64,000 bases of DNA from Rotaria sp. Silwood1 (Eukaryota; Rotifera; Eurotatoria; Philodinida; Philodinidae): assembly GCA_905250075.1 (NCBI GenBank), contig CAJNOP010000324.1:1-64000 (forward strand). Direction: 5' to 3'. Numbering within the stretch: position 1 is the stretch's first letter; every line of letters starts with the position of its first letter. The notes below the pieces were generated by a model that was not told where the DNA came from, made no database searches, and was given only the letters and a program-made list of their open reading frames with translations. The translations under genes were made by a program, and so were the position numbers. Positions 1 through 11,775 of the stretch are shown here, piece after piece.

Positions 1-240
1 ATTCAATAGCTATAGATGTTCTATCAAGAATTAGAAAACATATATATCACAGACTTCCTGTTGTTGCTGTTGTTGTCATTGTGAACGTCGTAATTTTCAA
101 GATCAGTGACTCTATTATTTCATACGGAAAAGAAAACATCGAGAAATTAATAAGCAAAATGATGGCTGACGAGAAAGTGTTTCGACATCCCGGAATTTGT
201 ATATTTCACTCATGATGAAACATATGATACCAGCGAAAAG

Positions 241-301
241 CGAGGGTGTGGTTGTGTGAGTGTGGGTGTATGTGGGTGTCGGTGTGGGTGTGGGTGTGTG
301 G

Positions 302-335
<34 letters not shown>

Positions 336-435
336 GGGTGCAGATGTCGTTAGATGTGGGGGCAAGTGTGAGAGCGTGGGTGTGGGTGTGAGTTTTGCTG
401 CAGATATTCATTCAGTAGACACCCATCCCACACCC
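241..435. repeat. Telomere-like G-rich tract closed by a C-rich arm
   Basis: A G-rich stretch (241-391) is made of TGTGGG, GGTGTG and GGTGAG units, including about five consecutive GGTGAG units at 301-332. A short spacer is followed by a C-rich arm with ACACCC and CCACACCC at 419-435, so the whole can fold back. It is the longest member of a dispersed hairpin family in this window. The hexamer resembles the bdelloid telomere repeat known from Adineta. Open frames read through it only because the repeat lacks stop codons. Confidence 0.75.
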
Positions 436-458
436 TAAAAAGAATCATTTTCATTTTA

Positions 459-1440
459 GTGAATAGTATGAAGACGAGTTATTACCAAGTTTTGTTTGTA
501 AAAAAAATAACTATTAATGAAAACAAACTCTATACTGAGAATTACTGGGAACAAATACAGCAGAAAATTTATATTTCATTGTTAAATATTCTCAATCAAA
601 ATTTTCATAAGAATGATTTTAAGATGGAAAAACATGTTTTGCTGCATTTTGTTCATGGTGATTTCGAAGATCAGGTTTGTTTTTGGTTAAGATCAACATT
701 TTCATCAACAAACCATCGAAGTATCTTTTGTCAATGCTATTTTTATTGAAGCGACTCAATCATTGGATAATATACCAGTGTTTTTGAACAAATCCTATGA
801 ACGACAGGAAAAAGATCACTTTTAATGAAAGGCGCTTGACTTTTCTCTTATAGAGAGAGGAATTGCAAGATATCTTATGTTGTAGAATTTGATACACTGT
901 ATCATCTGTACAGATATCACCAATATTGGTGTTTTTCACAGAAAATGAGATCGATTGCTGATTTAGTACCAAAATAGAAACAAATGAACAACATGTATTT
1001 TTATTAGTATCTCAAAATTCCTTATATGATTGACAACAAATTCTGAATTTTTTTATTCGGAAAGACAATATCGTAGTGAATATAGTTAAAAAAACGACAA
1101 ATCGAAGGTCTCACAAAAATAAGGGAGTTCGGGTCACTTTTACTAAACAAAACCAACTGAAAATCGATTAACAATTTTAATAAGTCATATTAAGAGTTTC
1201 ATTAGTATTTTCATTGTTATCATAGGGAAACGATATGAGATCGAGCTGGAAGTTTTAGAGAATATTAAACTCCCTAACCTTTATAGTTTGTAAAAAAAAG
1301 TGTACGAACTGTGAAATGTCACTCCATCGTTCATATCCGAAAGTCTTGGGAACTTATCATGAACAAATAGATTTTCCAAATACAAGAAAGTATTACTCTT
1401 GAACAAACTCTAACACAATTCTTCAAAAAGTCATTTTTTT
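459..1440. other. Gene-poor stretch with one unassigned 96-codon frame
   Basis: A plus-strand frame at 459-749 is open for 96 codons and is lysine, asparagine and tyrosine rich, as expected of AT-rich DNA. Its codons for residues up to FEDQ are followed by a possible splice donor (GTTTGT near 676), so it could be an isolated exon. I recognise no domain and see no continuation. The rest, to 1440, shows only AT-rich sequence with no supported feature. Confidence 0.25.
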
Positions 1441-1449
1441 TTTTTGGGA

Positions 1450-2465
1450 AGATCGTTTTCGAAATCAACCTGTTTCTTGAGAAACACAGGAGAAGGTAAG
1501 AATCTACGTCTCAAAACCGTCGCTGAAATGGGTACTAGGACCGTATCTGAAGTCAACGCTATAGCTGAGAATGCGACCGGGCCTCGAAGTTCTCTCTGAA
1601 GCAGAGATCGAAGCTGAGAGCAATAGTGCAATCACAACTACAACTTGGAAGAATTGGTGATTGCGATCAGCTGTTCATCTGAGACGCAAGCTGAGACCAA
1701 TGAATCGAATGAAGCTGAAAACTGCGTGGCTTCTGGGACTTTTCATGAAAACTCGACACTGTAATACAGAAAGCAGGCAAACTTCGGATGCAGTTTGAAG
1801 CCGGGAGCCAATCTGAGGACCGTCATGCGGCGCCAACTGAAATTAAGACGAGCACCTTCAGTGAAAACTGAATAAGCCCCCGAATCGGGTCTGAAGCCCA
1901 AACTGCTACGAAGATCAGACCGTGGTCGGGATAAAGTCTGCAATTCAGATGCGTGTTAAGACAGAAGTCGAGAGTAACAGAATCGTGCACGGTTTTCATG
2001 ATTCTTACAGAAACTTGGAAAGGTATCGGGTACAGTTCTGAAGCCCGTACTCTACCCAAGTCTAGCCAAGGTAGTCATCCCGAAACACGTTTGCTGCGAG
2101 CGCTGTGGTTTGGCCCGAACCTGACACTGTAGCTGAGAGGATAGCCAAACTCCGAGTGCAGTTTGCTGTTGAGACTTAACATGAGGCCAGTAATCGACCG
2201 CAACTAAAATGAAGACGAGTATCGGTCCGTTAAAACTCCGGGATGGATGCAAGACCGGAATTGAAATCCGGATGAGAAGTTAGGTTTGGTAGATCCCGCA
2301 CTTCACACAGTCAGCACGATATACCTTGAAATCAGGTCTGAAGCAGATTATGTAACCGACTATGCGACTGGGAGGATGAGTCGCGTCTGCAGCTCAATGA
2401 CCACTGATATTTATGGTAGCAGAATGACGATTTGAACTGCGAAATAAACGAAAATCACGACCGGA
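1450..2465. repeat. Degenerate purine-rich repeat region, interrupted by a hAT-type element
   Basis: This kilobase is clearly less AT-rich than its surroundings. Short words such as CTGAAG, CTGAG, CGAAG and ATCGGG recur at irregular intervals of roughly 18-30 bases. The same texture resumes at 5333-5475, after the inserted element at 2474-5332, so the two parts were once continuous. All frames are short and no protein is recognisable. I read it as an old decayed tandem array, but no fixed period could be established by eye. Confidence 0.45.
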
Positions 2466-2684
2466 ATAGGAATCAGTGATGGGACCGGTTCAGTTTCAAA
2501 CCGAACCGAACCGAAATCGATTCGATTCGAAGTTTTGAAAAATTCCGTCGGTTCGGTTTGGTTCTGTTCGGTTCGGTTCCAAATATTCAGAATTGATTTC
2601 ATCTAAATATATATTCTAACATATTTGTTAACTTGTTCCCTAGACTGAAAGGATAGGGTCTAGAAACCGGAATTGTCGGTAACA

Positions 2685-3035
2685 TGGCACAAGTGACCAT
2701 TTTTCTGGCACAAAAGACCACTTTTATGGCACAAACGACCATTTTTTTGGCACAAGTGACCATCTTTTTGGCATAAACGTCCATTTTTTTTGGCATAAGT
2801 GACCATTTTTTTGGCACAAAAGACGATTTTTATGGCACAAATGACCATTTTTTTGGCACAAAAGGCCATTTTTTTACTAAAATTAACTAGGTAACTATGG
2901 TACAAATGAGCATGTAACTATGGCACAAACGGTCATTTTTTTGGTACAAACGGCTACGTAACTATGGCAGAGGTGACCATATAGCAACCATGGTACAAAC
3001 AACTATTTCGGTAACTATGGTACAAATGACCATCT
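2685..3035. repeat. Tandem repeat of about 30 bp inside the hAT-type element
   Basis: Units of the form TTTTTTGGCACAAAAGACCA recur about every 28-30 bases. The early copies are close to one another; later copies vary to GGTACAAACGGCTA and ACTATGGCACAAA. Both minus-strand frames read through them and produce artificial KKMVTCA-type repeats that are not a real protein. Confidence 0.8.
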
Positions 3036-4329
3036 AAAGACTGATGTAAATGAACCCATAATAATCATCGCTAAAATGTCAATGGAATAACTATAATTCG
3101 GGTAGTGGTGTAAAACGGCTTACAAAAGCATTTAATTAGTGAGAGTCAGACCAAATGAGCAGTATGGATTTAAAGAAATCGTTTAAATTATTCATTATTG
3201 TAGGATTGATTGTACAATGTTGTATCAATGAATATCTAATTTATTAATAGTTTAGAATTAATGCGCGAATTTTAGCATAAAATATTGATTAATAAAACTC
3301 AAATTTTATGAATAATATAATTCATATTTTTGTACGTACAAATAGCGCCAATATAATTATAAAAAAATCGTTCGTTGTCTAATCTTATTGGACGCTATTT
3401 CTATTTATAAAAGCAAAAAAAATAAAAAATAAAAACGATAAAAAAAATAAAATTTGTAAATGCATTATCTTTACTTAGAGTAAGAATTCTCCAAATTAAG
3501 TTTTCTGGTCGCCTAAGATATACTGGTAATATTATCAATTTTGCGTATTACTTTTTTAATGTAGCTTTTTATGTTATTACATCCGTACATGTATTTTATC
3601 AGTCTAGGGCTAAGTGAATCGCTTGACGATGAACGTTACTTGTTCACTAAAAGTGAATGAAGAAAGTATAGTACATTTTTATTGTTTACTCAACTGTTTC
3701 ATAAATCTTCAGTCACTAGCAATAGTTTTGTTCATTATTCAGTACATAATTTTACAAACAGCATTTTAATAGGAAGCACTCATGCGTATATATACGTAAA
3801 TATTAATTGATTATCAATTTGTATTAGTTTTTTAATGCACTAATTAAACCTCGCTTTGTTTTGAACTTCAAAATAATCTTTAAAAGAGGGCAATAAAGTT
3901 AGAAAAAGTTATCTAATTGATATCTCAAAATGGATAGTTTTACTGAGATTTTTAGACCTTTCAAGTTTAGCCAGTAATAGTGGTTATTACTTTTGAAACT
4001 GTAAAAAACGAAATGAAATTTACAATTTTGACGAAATCGTTATATTTTGTAGGGCAACACTTTCTTTTTCAATAGATGCGCTTCCCACCATCATTAGTTT
4101 ATTATTTTCAAGTGCACCATTACTCCAAAATCATAAACTAGAAAAACACAGAGCAGTGGCTACAAATGATGACATATATAAATTATTTCTCAAAACCTAG
4201 GCTATATGACATTTTCACAGAAGGTCCTTCAAAGAATAATAACCTGCTAGTTGAAACAAGTTCTGCTCTTTGCACTGAACGGCGAATGAAAACGCAGTGA
4301 GTTGTTCTCAGCAGTTACAGAATGCCTAC

Positions 4330-5110
4330 CAAGCAGAATTCAGAATTCTGTGGACTTATGTATTTTTTAAAACGAGTTGACTATCACACACTAGAATTCT
4401 GTTTTTATCTTCTTATTCCTCGATAGAATTCTATGTTCCACAAGACAAACTTCATACGAGCTAGCGATCAAAGGATAGTACAATTCTTTTCTCGTCTATT
4501 TATATTCTGCCGAGAATTCGATAGAATTCTGTATTATCAAAGACAACGTATTCTGCTCTGGTCTGTTTGAATCCTGTGTAGAGTCATGTAGAAATCTATG
4601 CTATCAGAGATTAAAGTGTGCTGATATTTTTGAACTCTTCATTAGAATTTTTCTTTCTTGTTTGAGATATACCATTCTAGTATGCCTATTGAAAGTTTGT
4701 ATTTTGTTAGTCATAACAGAATTTCGTTTGAATTCTGCTCGTATATTTAAATTCTTCACTAGAATTTCTTTCCTATTGCAGATAAACAATTTAAGTATGC
4801 CTATTGATAGTTTGTATTCTGTGAGTTATAACAGAATTCTGTTTAAATTCTGCTGATGCTTTGAAATTCTTCACTGGAATTAGAGAGTTGCCAGGAGTGT
4901 GTGTTGACCACCACTGATCTTGTTTATCTTCTGCTATTAGGAATAGAATTCTGTCAAACTTCTGGTGTGAGTTTTGAATTCTTAGCATAAGGCTGTTGTC
5001 TGACGGGTTGATAGGTTAGTCTGGTGCTTAGTAGTTTATTCACTAATGGGAATTTATCTTAGTGAGCTAATCCACTGTTTACCGATCGGATTTTTAAATT
5101 CTGAATTCTG
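4330..5110. repeat. AGAATTCTG-rich region with a 115-bp tandem repeat
   Basis: The palindrome AGAATTCTG and its fragments (GAATTC, AATTCTG) occur many times. Within the region a 115-bp unit is repeated about 2.3 times: the word GTATGCCTATTGA starts at 4680 and again at 4795, and CTTCACTAGAATT-like words precede each. No coding capacity is supported. A shorter GAATTC-rich patch also lies inside the unrelated hAT-type element at 35885-36000. Confidence 0.7.
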
Positions 5111-6069
5111 CTTGGCAAGAACTCTGCAGCCCCTCGACATTGTGTGCAGCTCAGTTTTCTAGGTCACTCTTAGAACTATCAAAAGCGTTACAAGCATGTC
5201 TTTAATAAATTGTTGTAAGTGAATATTTCAAAAAAAGACTAGAAACTGATAAACTTTGTTTTTCTTTATTTTTTTAATCTGTTCGGTTCTACTCCGTTCG
5301 GTTCCAAAAAACGCGAATCGATCCTATCACTGATAGGAATTATAATCAGGACTAGGATATACACGGCGATGGGGACGGGAATTTGAACGAAGATGCTGGT
5401 CGAGACAGATATTGAAACTGAGATCTGGGTCAATATTGGAATCGGGAATAATTGTGGACGAGAACTAATGTTGGTGCTTAAAAACCAATATTTTCTTCAT
5501 ATATAGAAGAGACGTTTCTCTCTTAAAAACAAGATGTCATAAGAAACCATTGAGAGTTTTAGCGAAGATGTTGAACTCTTTTAAGGTGCCATTTGGTTAT
5601 CACAGAACCAAGAAAGGCTCTGGGTAATTATAAGACTCATTCCAAGTAAAAAAAGCCTCCAGGTATTTAGAATAGCTCTATCTGACACCATTTTTTTTCG
5701 TGCCAAACCTTTTTCTACAAATATGGTTCTAGCGCAACTCGCTTGAATTACACTGGAAAGAAAAGGTAGCAAACGAATCCTCAGAAGTTTTGCAGAACTT
5801 AACTATAACTTTAGGCTATGTTACAAATATGCATGAAACTTCACTAAAAGTTTGTTAAACTCATAGATTGGTTTCGATTTCGTTCCAAAATTTCAAACTT
5901 CTTTTAAAGTTTTGTAGCGCGCATGAAACCATTTTTGATTCTGTATGGTACCTTATTTTTGTTCACAGTAGACAATAAAGCACTTGCTCGTTTCCAATTT
6001 AACACAGAAAGAGACGAACGGATACCTGAAACAGGAATAAACATATATCCTTTCACGTCCCTTTATCAT

Positions 6070-6540
6070 GGTGAACACAGATATAAGTATAGACACACAG
6101 ACAGGCTGATAAGCACATATACATGTAGAAACAAGGGATACATATATGAAATAAGGTACAGATTCAGACCGATAGATGGATTACAAAGAGGAAAATGAGA
6201 TTCTATATTGAATAAAAATCTTATATATTAGAAAAAGGAAGGAGTCAGATATAGAAACGATGGGTTAGATATATGAATAATGGATTAAGCGTAGAGATTA
6301 GAACTTACCTATAGAATTTTAGGGCTAGATACAAGAATAAGCGGTTAACAATAGAAATCATTGGTAAGACATAAGAATAAGTGGTTCAGCATAGAAACAA
6401 GGATCTATGTCAAGAATTTCTGGAATATATATGAAAATAAGGGATAAGATATACGAATAAGAATTAGATGTAGAATTATGAATTAAGGATAGAAATAAGG
6501 GGTTGAAGATAGAGAAAATGGGCTGCAGATATAATTAATC
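6070..6540. repeat. 20-bp minisatellite, about 23 degenerate units
   Basis: Split into 20-base steps, the sequence aligns as GATATAGAAACGATGGGTTA, GATATATGAATAATGGATTA and so on, with the consensus roughly (A)GATATAGAAATAAGGGGTTA. The period stays at 20, with occasional 19 or 21, from about 6220 to 6540, and a weaker version extends back to about 6070. The frame open at 5923-6198 runs into the array and has no recognisable product. Confidence 0.75.
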
Positions 6541-7288
6541 AGGGTTACCAAACTATGTGTTGGATGAGCTGCTTTTAACCAAAGTAGAACCTTTTCTGGA
6601 AGAAGTAAAAGAAATTTTGAGATAGAACCATATTTTGCTAGAACCTCAAAAGATTCAGAAAATGGTACCCAAATCTAGAATCCAAAAAAGCTCAGTATGA
6701 CACCTTTTTTTTCTTAAAGAGAGTTGAAGTTTGGTTCCAATAGGATCAACGATATTTGGTAGTAAATTATTGCCTGCGAGGCCTTAATATTTTATCTATC
6801 TTGTACAAGGATGAAAAATAACAAATTAGGCCGTGGTATAGTGCACGTTTTTTTTTAACTGTCAATTTATTCTCTCTCTCTTTGTCTATTAAGCTACTCG
6901 AGTAGTGAGTAGGAGAACAAGCAAAACAATGATAATATAGGTATAACAAGAAAGACATCTCAATAATATATGATCATGTGCTATTTTACGTATATGAATG
7001 AATGCACAAAAGCAGCTTTATTTTCCAATGTATACATAGGCAATAAAATGCTTTCATTTTTTTGCATACAATAACTTCAATTCATTACACCATTATTCTG
7101 CTCATCAGTACAAAAGACTTCACAAGAATATATTGAGCAAACATAAGTTTTTTTGAAAGTACATCCTCTTCAGAAGACGTTTTTCGTTACCAGTATCCAA
7201 CAGATTTTTCAATCCTTTAGTAATACTCCTAACGAGGAAACATTTTCAAGTGATCTGCTGCGCTTACATTCAACTTATGTCCATGCAT

Positions 7289-7794
7289 AGGATATCATTA
7301 GATTAGAATAATCGCCAACGGCTTCGTGCTACTGTGAAGATTTGGCCGAAATATCGAATTTTTAGTGAATTTTTCCTATGGGACGTTAGTTTTCGAGTAA
7401 AATTATATCTTCGAATATTGATCTAAAATTTTGTCAACATGAAGATCTTGCTATGACTATCTCATGTATAAAGTTTCATCATACTTGAACATTATGTCGC
7501 TGACATATGAATCTTTCAAAATATCGATGTTTTAAATTGTATATATCTATAAAACAGTACCTTTTTTGAAAAATGTGTATTTCAAAGATGCTATCTCTAA
7601 AAATGATAAATATTTATATATGAGCTAGTCATAGCAAGATCTTCATGTTGACAAAATTTTAGAGCAATATTCGAAGATATGATTTTACTCGAACACTAAC
7701 ATCCTATAGGAAAAGTTCGCTAAAGATTAGAAATTTCGGCTAAATCTCAACAAGAGCATGAAGCCTTTGGCGATTATTCTAATCTAACGATCCT
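7289..7794. mobile_element. Palindromic (foldback) element, about 506 bp
   Basis: Two inverted arms of roughly 190 bp (about 7289-7480 and 7620-7794) surround a loop of about 140 bp. The outer ends carry GATTAGAATAATCGCCAA on the left and its complement on the right. Inner landmarks such as CATGAAGATCTTGCTATGAC are mirrored by GTCATAGCAAGATCTTCATG. No open frame is present. I could not identify a convincing target duplication, so the family is unassigned; foldback MITE is the likeliest class. Confidence 0.75.
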
Positions 7795-8893
7795 CTATAT
7801 ACTGGCATAATATGAATGTAAATAGATTGGATCATTTGGAAATATTCCTTTGTAAGCTTGTGTATTATTACTTTTGTATCATAGTAATTATTTTCCTGCC
7901 AACAAAAATCTTGGGAAGTTCTGTATGAAATGAACAGCCGACATTAATTATTGTAATGGCACTCTTCTCATCAAGTGTCCGTAGTACGAATTGTCAATGC
8001 ATTTTGTGAGTGCCAATGTTGAAAAGAATCGTTCAGAATTGTATTCTTTTAGCATATGAAGAGGTTTGACCTCGCTAAAAATTAGATACGATGCTGTACA
8101 GAAAACAAGTGCTTCAGAAAATTTTCATGCAAGGGGTTCACTTCAATTGAGTTTTGAGGAAGTTGAAAGACCATCTAGTTCTGAAATTTCTTTGTTTATT
8201 TTTCGATTATACCAAACGATCATAAGTGTAAAGCAGTTTAATTTTTCTATGGTTTCATAGCACACTCATAGTACTAGAAAAAAATGATTTCCTAGCTTTT
8301 TGCTCGATATCTCTTTGAGTTTTCATAGTGTCAAACCATACGGACAAACTAAGCAAACATTTTTGTTGAGCTTTAAAAGCTGTACTCTGTGAGTGTACAT
8401 CAAGGCTCTTTGATTGAAAGCCTATAGAGTTAAATAAATGTTAGTTTTTATGAATTTTCGAAAATCTTCCTGTTTTTCAGCGTATTTTCCCAGTTTTTGA
8501 AAAAAATATGGGCAGCTTATCCCAGTAGTTTTTCCTAGAGCAAGGTTTTGGTTTGTGCAAATATCACTAAGTGATACTATGCAAGGCTAGACGCATTTTG
8601 AAACAGTGCTACTTCAAATAGTTTATGTGTTAATAGTAAGGTAAGGCATGCAAACAACGACTTGTTTTTTGAAAAATAAATTTTCTACGTAGAATCCTTT
8701 ACATGATGCTTCAATACCAGCAAGAAAAGCGAGCCAGTAGCAACGAAGACACTTTGAAAGTGATTATTGATAGATTATCGTGGTATTATTATGATAAGGT
8801 TTTTCTTTTGTGAAACACGATATGAAAGGAGTGTTGAAGTGTATAGGGTAGAAATTTTGCACCCACTCCCCCCCCCCGCCCCTCCCCCCATAG

Positions 8894-9101
8894 GCCGTGA
8901 CAGAGAAATTTTATACCTATCGCACACCGTAATAGAGAACCCCGGTACCCATCACAGACCGTGACAGAGAATCCTGGTACCCATCACAGACCGTGACAAA
9001 GAATCCAGATACCCATCACAGACCGTGACAGAGAACGCCGGTACTCATCACAGATCGTGACAGAGAATCTTTCTACCCATCATAGACCGTGACAGAGAAA
9101 C
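8894..9101. repeat. 32-bp minisatellite, about 6.5 units
   Basis: The unit begins CCGTGACAGAGAATCC and ends in TACCCATCACAGA, with a period of 32 bases. Units differ by a few substitutions each. The array is preceded by a run of almost pure cytosine around 8862-8889. There are no spacers of unique sequence between units, so it is not a CRISPR-like array. Confidence 0.85.
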
Positions 9102-10539
9102 TGTAGTTGTCAAGCATCAGATAAATGGTTAGCTATAAATGTGTCGCAAAGAAATGGAACAAAAGGATTTCCATTTAATCAGTAACAATAGATCCATCGT
9201 GTTTCACATTTTGAATTCCGCAAGGGATTGCGCTAACAGCTTTTATATCTGTGTTGATCTTTTCTGTAGGATTTTGTAGAGAATTCAATGCTGAATGTTT
9301 TGAGAAAAAACCGTTTCGATACAATAATAACTGGCAAAGATATGTGTAAGTACCAAAAGTGAGTCATAAAGGGTTCCTGCGTAAGGAAATGTGTAAATAG
9401 ATAGAACGAAGAAGAAGAGACCCTGCTTAAAATTTGAACCGCACATCTTCACTTATCCAGACAGATGTCATAAGTTAATTAGAGCGGAAAGTACATTTTA
9501 ATTTGCGTTTAGCATCGGAGTGTATCATCGTTGACGCCAACAATATGAAGAAAATAATGATGGCTAATTTATCCTGACTCACCGGCTAATTTGAGAATAT
9601 ATGAGAAAAAACAAACAAGCCAAGGAATCTGTAGGGCGGGTATTATCCTTAAAACTGGCTGAACTTCTAGGATTATCCTAGGTATTGTTGGATCAAAACG
9701 AGGAATTACAAGCAGTCAGTAAATTTATTATTGTATCACTTGAATGCAGTCTACTCACTCCATGAAACAATATGAGAATATGATGAAAAGAACATGAGCC
9801 CGTAGGCCATCATACAAGACACTCATTTCAATATTTCTAAAGTTCGTATTGTTCGAAGAGTTTGTGTGTTACTCGTTACTACTTCTATATTCACTAAGCT
9901 AGTTTCTACGTTAATCGAAAGCTTTCTGTCAATTATAGGAAGAAACTTGAGTACATGTATGTTGAAGCGGAATATGATGATCAGTTTTAGATAGAGAAAT
10001 AGTGTATTCCCAATTATTCAATGATGCTTTTAGCAACCTTAGTAAAAGAACTGTTGAAATCAAAATACCGCTCCCATCTGTTGCTATATCCATCGAAAGG
10101 AGTAAGACACTGGTAAATTTTGAATTTATCAAGTTCCATGTGATAGAAACCAAAGTAGCGATGCGATACAGCCGCTATGGCTTCAAATTTGCTTTTGAAG
10201 CCAATAACAGCACCACTAATTTAGAATTTCTATTATTGAGCATTCAGTGGTTTGATGATGCGTCATCGCTGTCATGAACACTTAACAGATGGGACGTGTC
10301 GCGTGTTCTGATATTGTTTCCGCCATTGCATGCCATAATATACTCGTATAGGAAAAGTCGTGCTTGAGGTTAGTGATAAAACCTATACTGATGCAGAGTT
10401 CATATCAGCCGGTCCGCCGAAGATCAATATTTATGAGTCAGAAGTGGATGTAACAGTTAAACTGTATTCTAAAAGACATACAGTAGAATCATAAAACCTT
10501 TAATGGTTTATGAAAATCAGATACCCTTTCATAAACCCA
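9102..10539. other. Gene-less stretch
   Basis: Mixed AT-rich sequence with short open frames on both strands at 9929-10277 that match nothing I recognise. I see no repeat, RNA gene or splice-supported exon chain. Confidence 0.4.
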
Positions 10540-11059
10540 CACTGAAAAAAAAATGGTACGATACCGAACCAAAAAAGGTACTTTGAACGAAAAAAAGGTT
10601 TCGTACATAGTACGGAACCTAAAAAGGTTTCAAATTCGTTGCAATTCTCTGAACCATTTTAGGTTTGGTACAGACCACTTCGAAAAACTTGAAAAAGTGT
10701 CCTGAGTCAATGACAATCAATTTTAGTCACCCAAAGTTTTGTACGAAACCTTTTGAGAGTTTCGTATTGTCTTCCTAAATGGTTGGATACGCTGCAAAAA
10801 AATTTTTATGATTACGGAACCATTTGGAAGACAATACGAAACCCTCAAAAGGTTTTGTACAAAACTTTGGGCGACTAAAATTGATTGTCATTGACTCAGG
10901 ACACTTTTCAAGTTTTTCAAAGTGGTCTGTACCGAACCTAAAATGGTTCAGAGAATTACAACGAATTCGAAACCTTTTTGAGTTCCGTACTATGTACGAA
11001 ACCTTTTTTTCGTTCAAAGTACCTTTTTTTGGTTCGGTATCGTACCATTTTTTTCAGTG
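10540..11059. mobile_element. Near-complete palindrome, 520 bp
   Basis: The ends are CACTGAAAAAAA and TTTTTTTCAGTG. The two halves, about 240 bp each, are close inverted copies; for example the words around 10600 (GGTTTCGTACATAGTACGGAA) return inverted near 11000. The centre lies near 10790-10810. Overlapping frames on both strands arise only from this symmetry. No obvious target duplication was found, so assignment to a DNA-transposon superfamily is open. Confidence 0.8.
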
Positions 11060-11378
11060 CATTCAGAAGGGTTTCTGAAAATTTCAAATATAGTGAAAAA
11101 AAGAGCTCATTAAACGTCGTAGTTCTGTAGATCCTTTACGTCGTTACGATTTTTAGGCTTTTTTTCACAGTAATCTGCTGTTCGCTAAGCCTAAATGAAA
11201 AAAGTCGTATTACTTTATAAATATATTCGTACCATTACGTCTACTTTTCGCATAAATCTAAATAAAAAAAAAAAGGTTTTATTTGATAAATCGATACTTA
11301 CAATTGGATCTCGTATTGAGATTGAGGGTGTTATTCTATCTTATTGTTCATAATAACAAAGAGCAACTATAAATAGCA

Positions 11379-11465
11379 AAGCTTGTTAGCGCAGCTCTTT
11401 TGAAACTGAAATGTGGAACTCACATATTCCTTAGTCTCATTACACTTATAGAATGTTGACTAGGT
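11379..11465 (-). repeat. Short interspersed repeat, copy 1 (SINE-like)
   Basis: This segment shares GCTTGTTAGCGCAGCTC and ATGTGGAACTCACAT with segments at 47705-47792 and 59605-59695. Read on the minus strand, the shared part contains a GTGAGTTCCACATC block like a tRNA B box. In the 59605 copy a TAGTATAGTGAAG block, like an A box, lies about 30 bases upstream. That suggests a tRNA-derived SINE, but this is inference from eye alignment of three copies. Confidence 0.5.
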
Positions 11466-11736
11466 GAAGTATCTTCAACAAACTATAACTGTTGTCCAAC
11501 GTGATTGATCTCTAGACAGTTCATACATGTTCTTTGTTTCTGCATTCCGAATAGAATTTTCTTTTCTTTTTTATATATTGGCCCTCTTTTGTTATTTTTG
11601 TTTCATTGATAGTTATTCGCGCGCTTTTTTCTTTTACTTTTTACAACGCATTACCTTGACAATAAACTTCTAAAGCTCCTGTGCGAGTTGCTGAGGCATG
11701 CAGCGATTTCCAGGCCTCCTCTTTCTTCATAACATT

Positions 11737-11775
11737 TGTGGGCGTGAGTGTGAAGAGAATCAACACTCACACCCA
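11737..11775. repeat. Telomere-like hairpin
   Basis: The G-rich arm TGGGCGTGAGTG (11739-11750) pairs with CACTCACACCCA (11764-11775) with one G-T mismatch. The spacer contains GAAGAGAA, a word that recurs in several other members of the family. Confidence 0.7.

Larger units (their letters stand above)
2474..5332. mobile_element. Non-autonomous hAT-type element with 8-bp target duplication
   Basis: The ends are imperfect inverted repeats: CAGTGATGGG at 2474-2483 and its partner CCTATCACTG at 5323-5332. Both continue inward into GGTTCGG/CCGAACC-rich sequence. The element is flanked by a perfect 8-bp direct repeat, ATAGGAAT, at 2466-2473 and 5333-5340. An 8-bp duplication with CAGTG-type ends is characteristic of the hAT superfamily. 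No open frame inside exceeds about 80 codons and none resembles a transposase, so it must be mobilised in trans or be dead. The inside is filled with tandem repeats (2685-3035) and a region dense in AGAATTCTG (4330-5110). It sits inside the degenerate purine-rich array. Confidence 0.85.

Noticed and set aside
115..438. Open frames on both strands encoding GEGEGEGVG- and LTLTLTHTPTPTP-type repeats
   Set aside because: They are translations of the G-rich telomere-like tract; composition is dictated by the hexamer and no start context or flanking exon exists.
2599..2905. Minus-strand frames with repeated KKMVTCAKKM-type sequence
   Set aside because: Both frames arise from the same ~30-bp tandem repeat, so neither is a real protein.
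8894..9101. Evenly spaced repeat array that could suggest CRISPR
   Set aside because: Units are contiguous with no unique spacers, there are no cas genes, and the DNA is eukaryotic.
10775..11078. Overlapping frames on both strands with similar protein sequence
   Set aside because: They mirror each other because of the palindrome at 10540-11059.
11379..11465. A functional tRNA-Met gene, suggested by GTTAGCGCAG
   Set aside because: No cloverleaf can be completed; anticodon and T arms are not in place, and the segment is repeated in diverged form.
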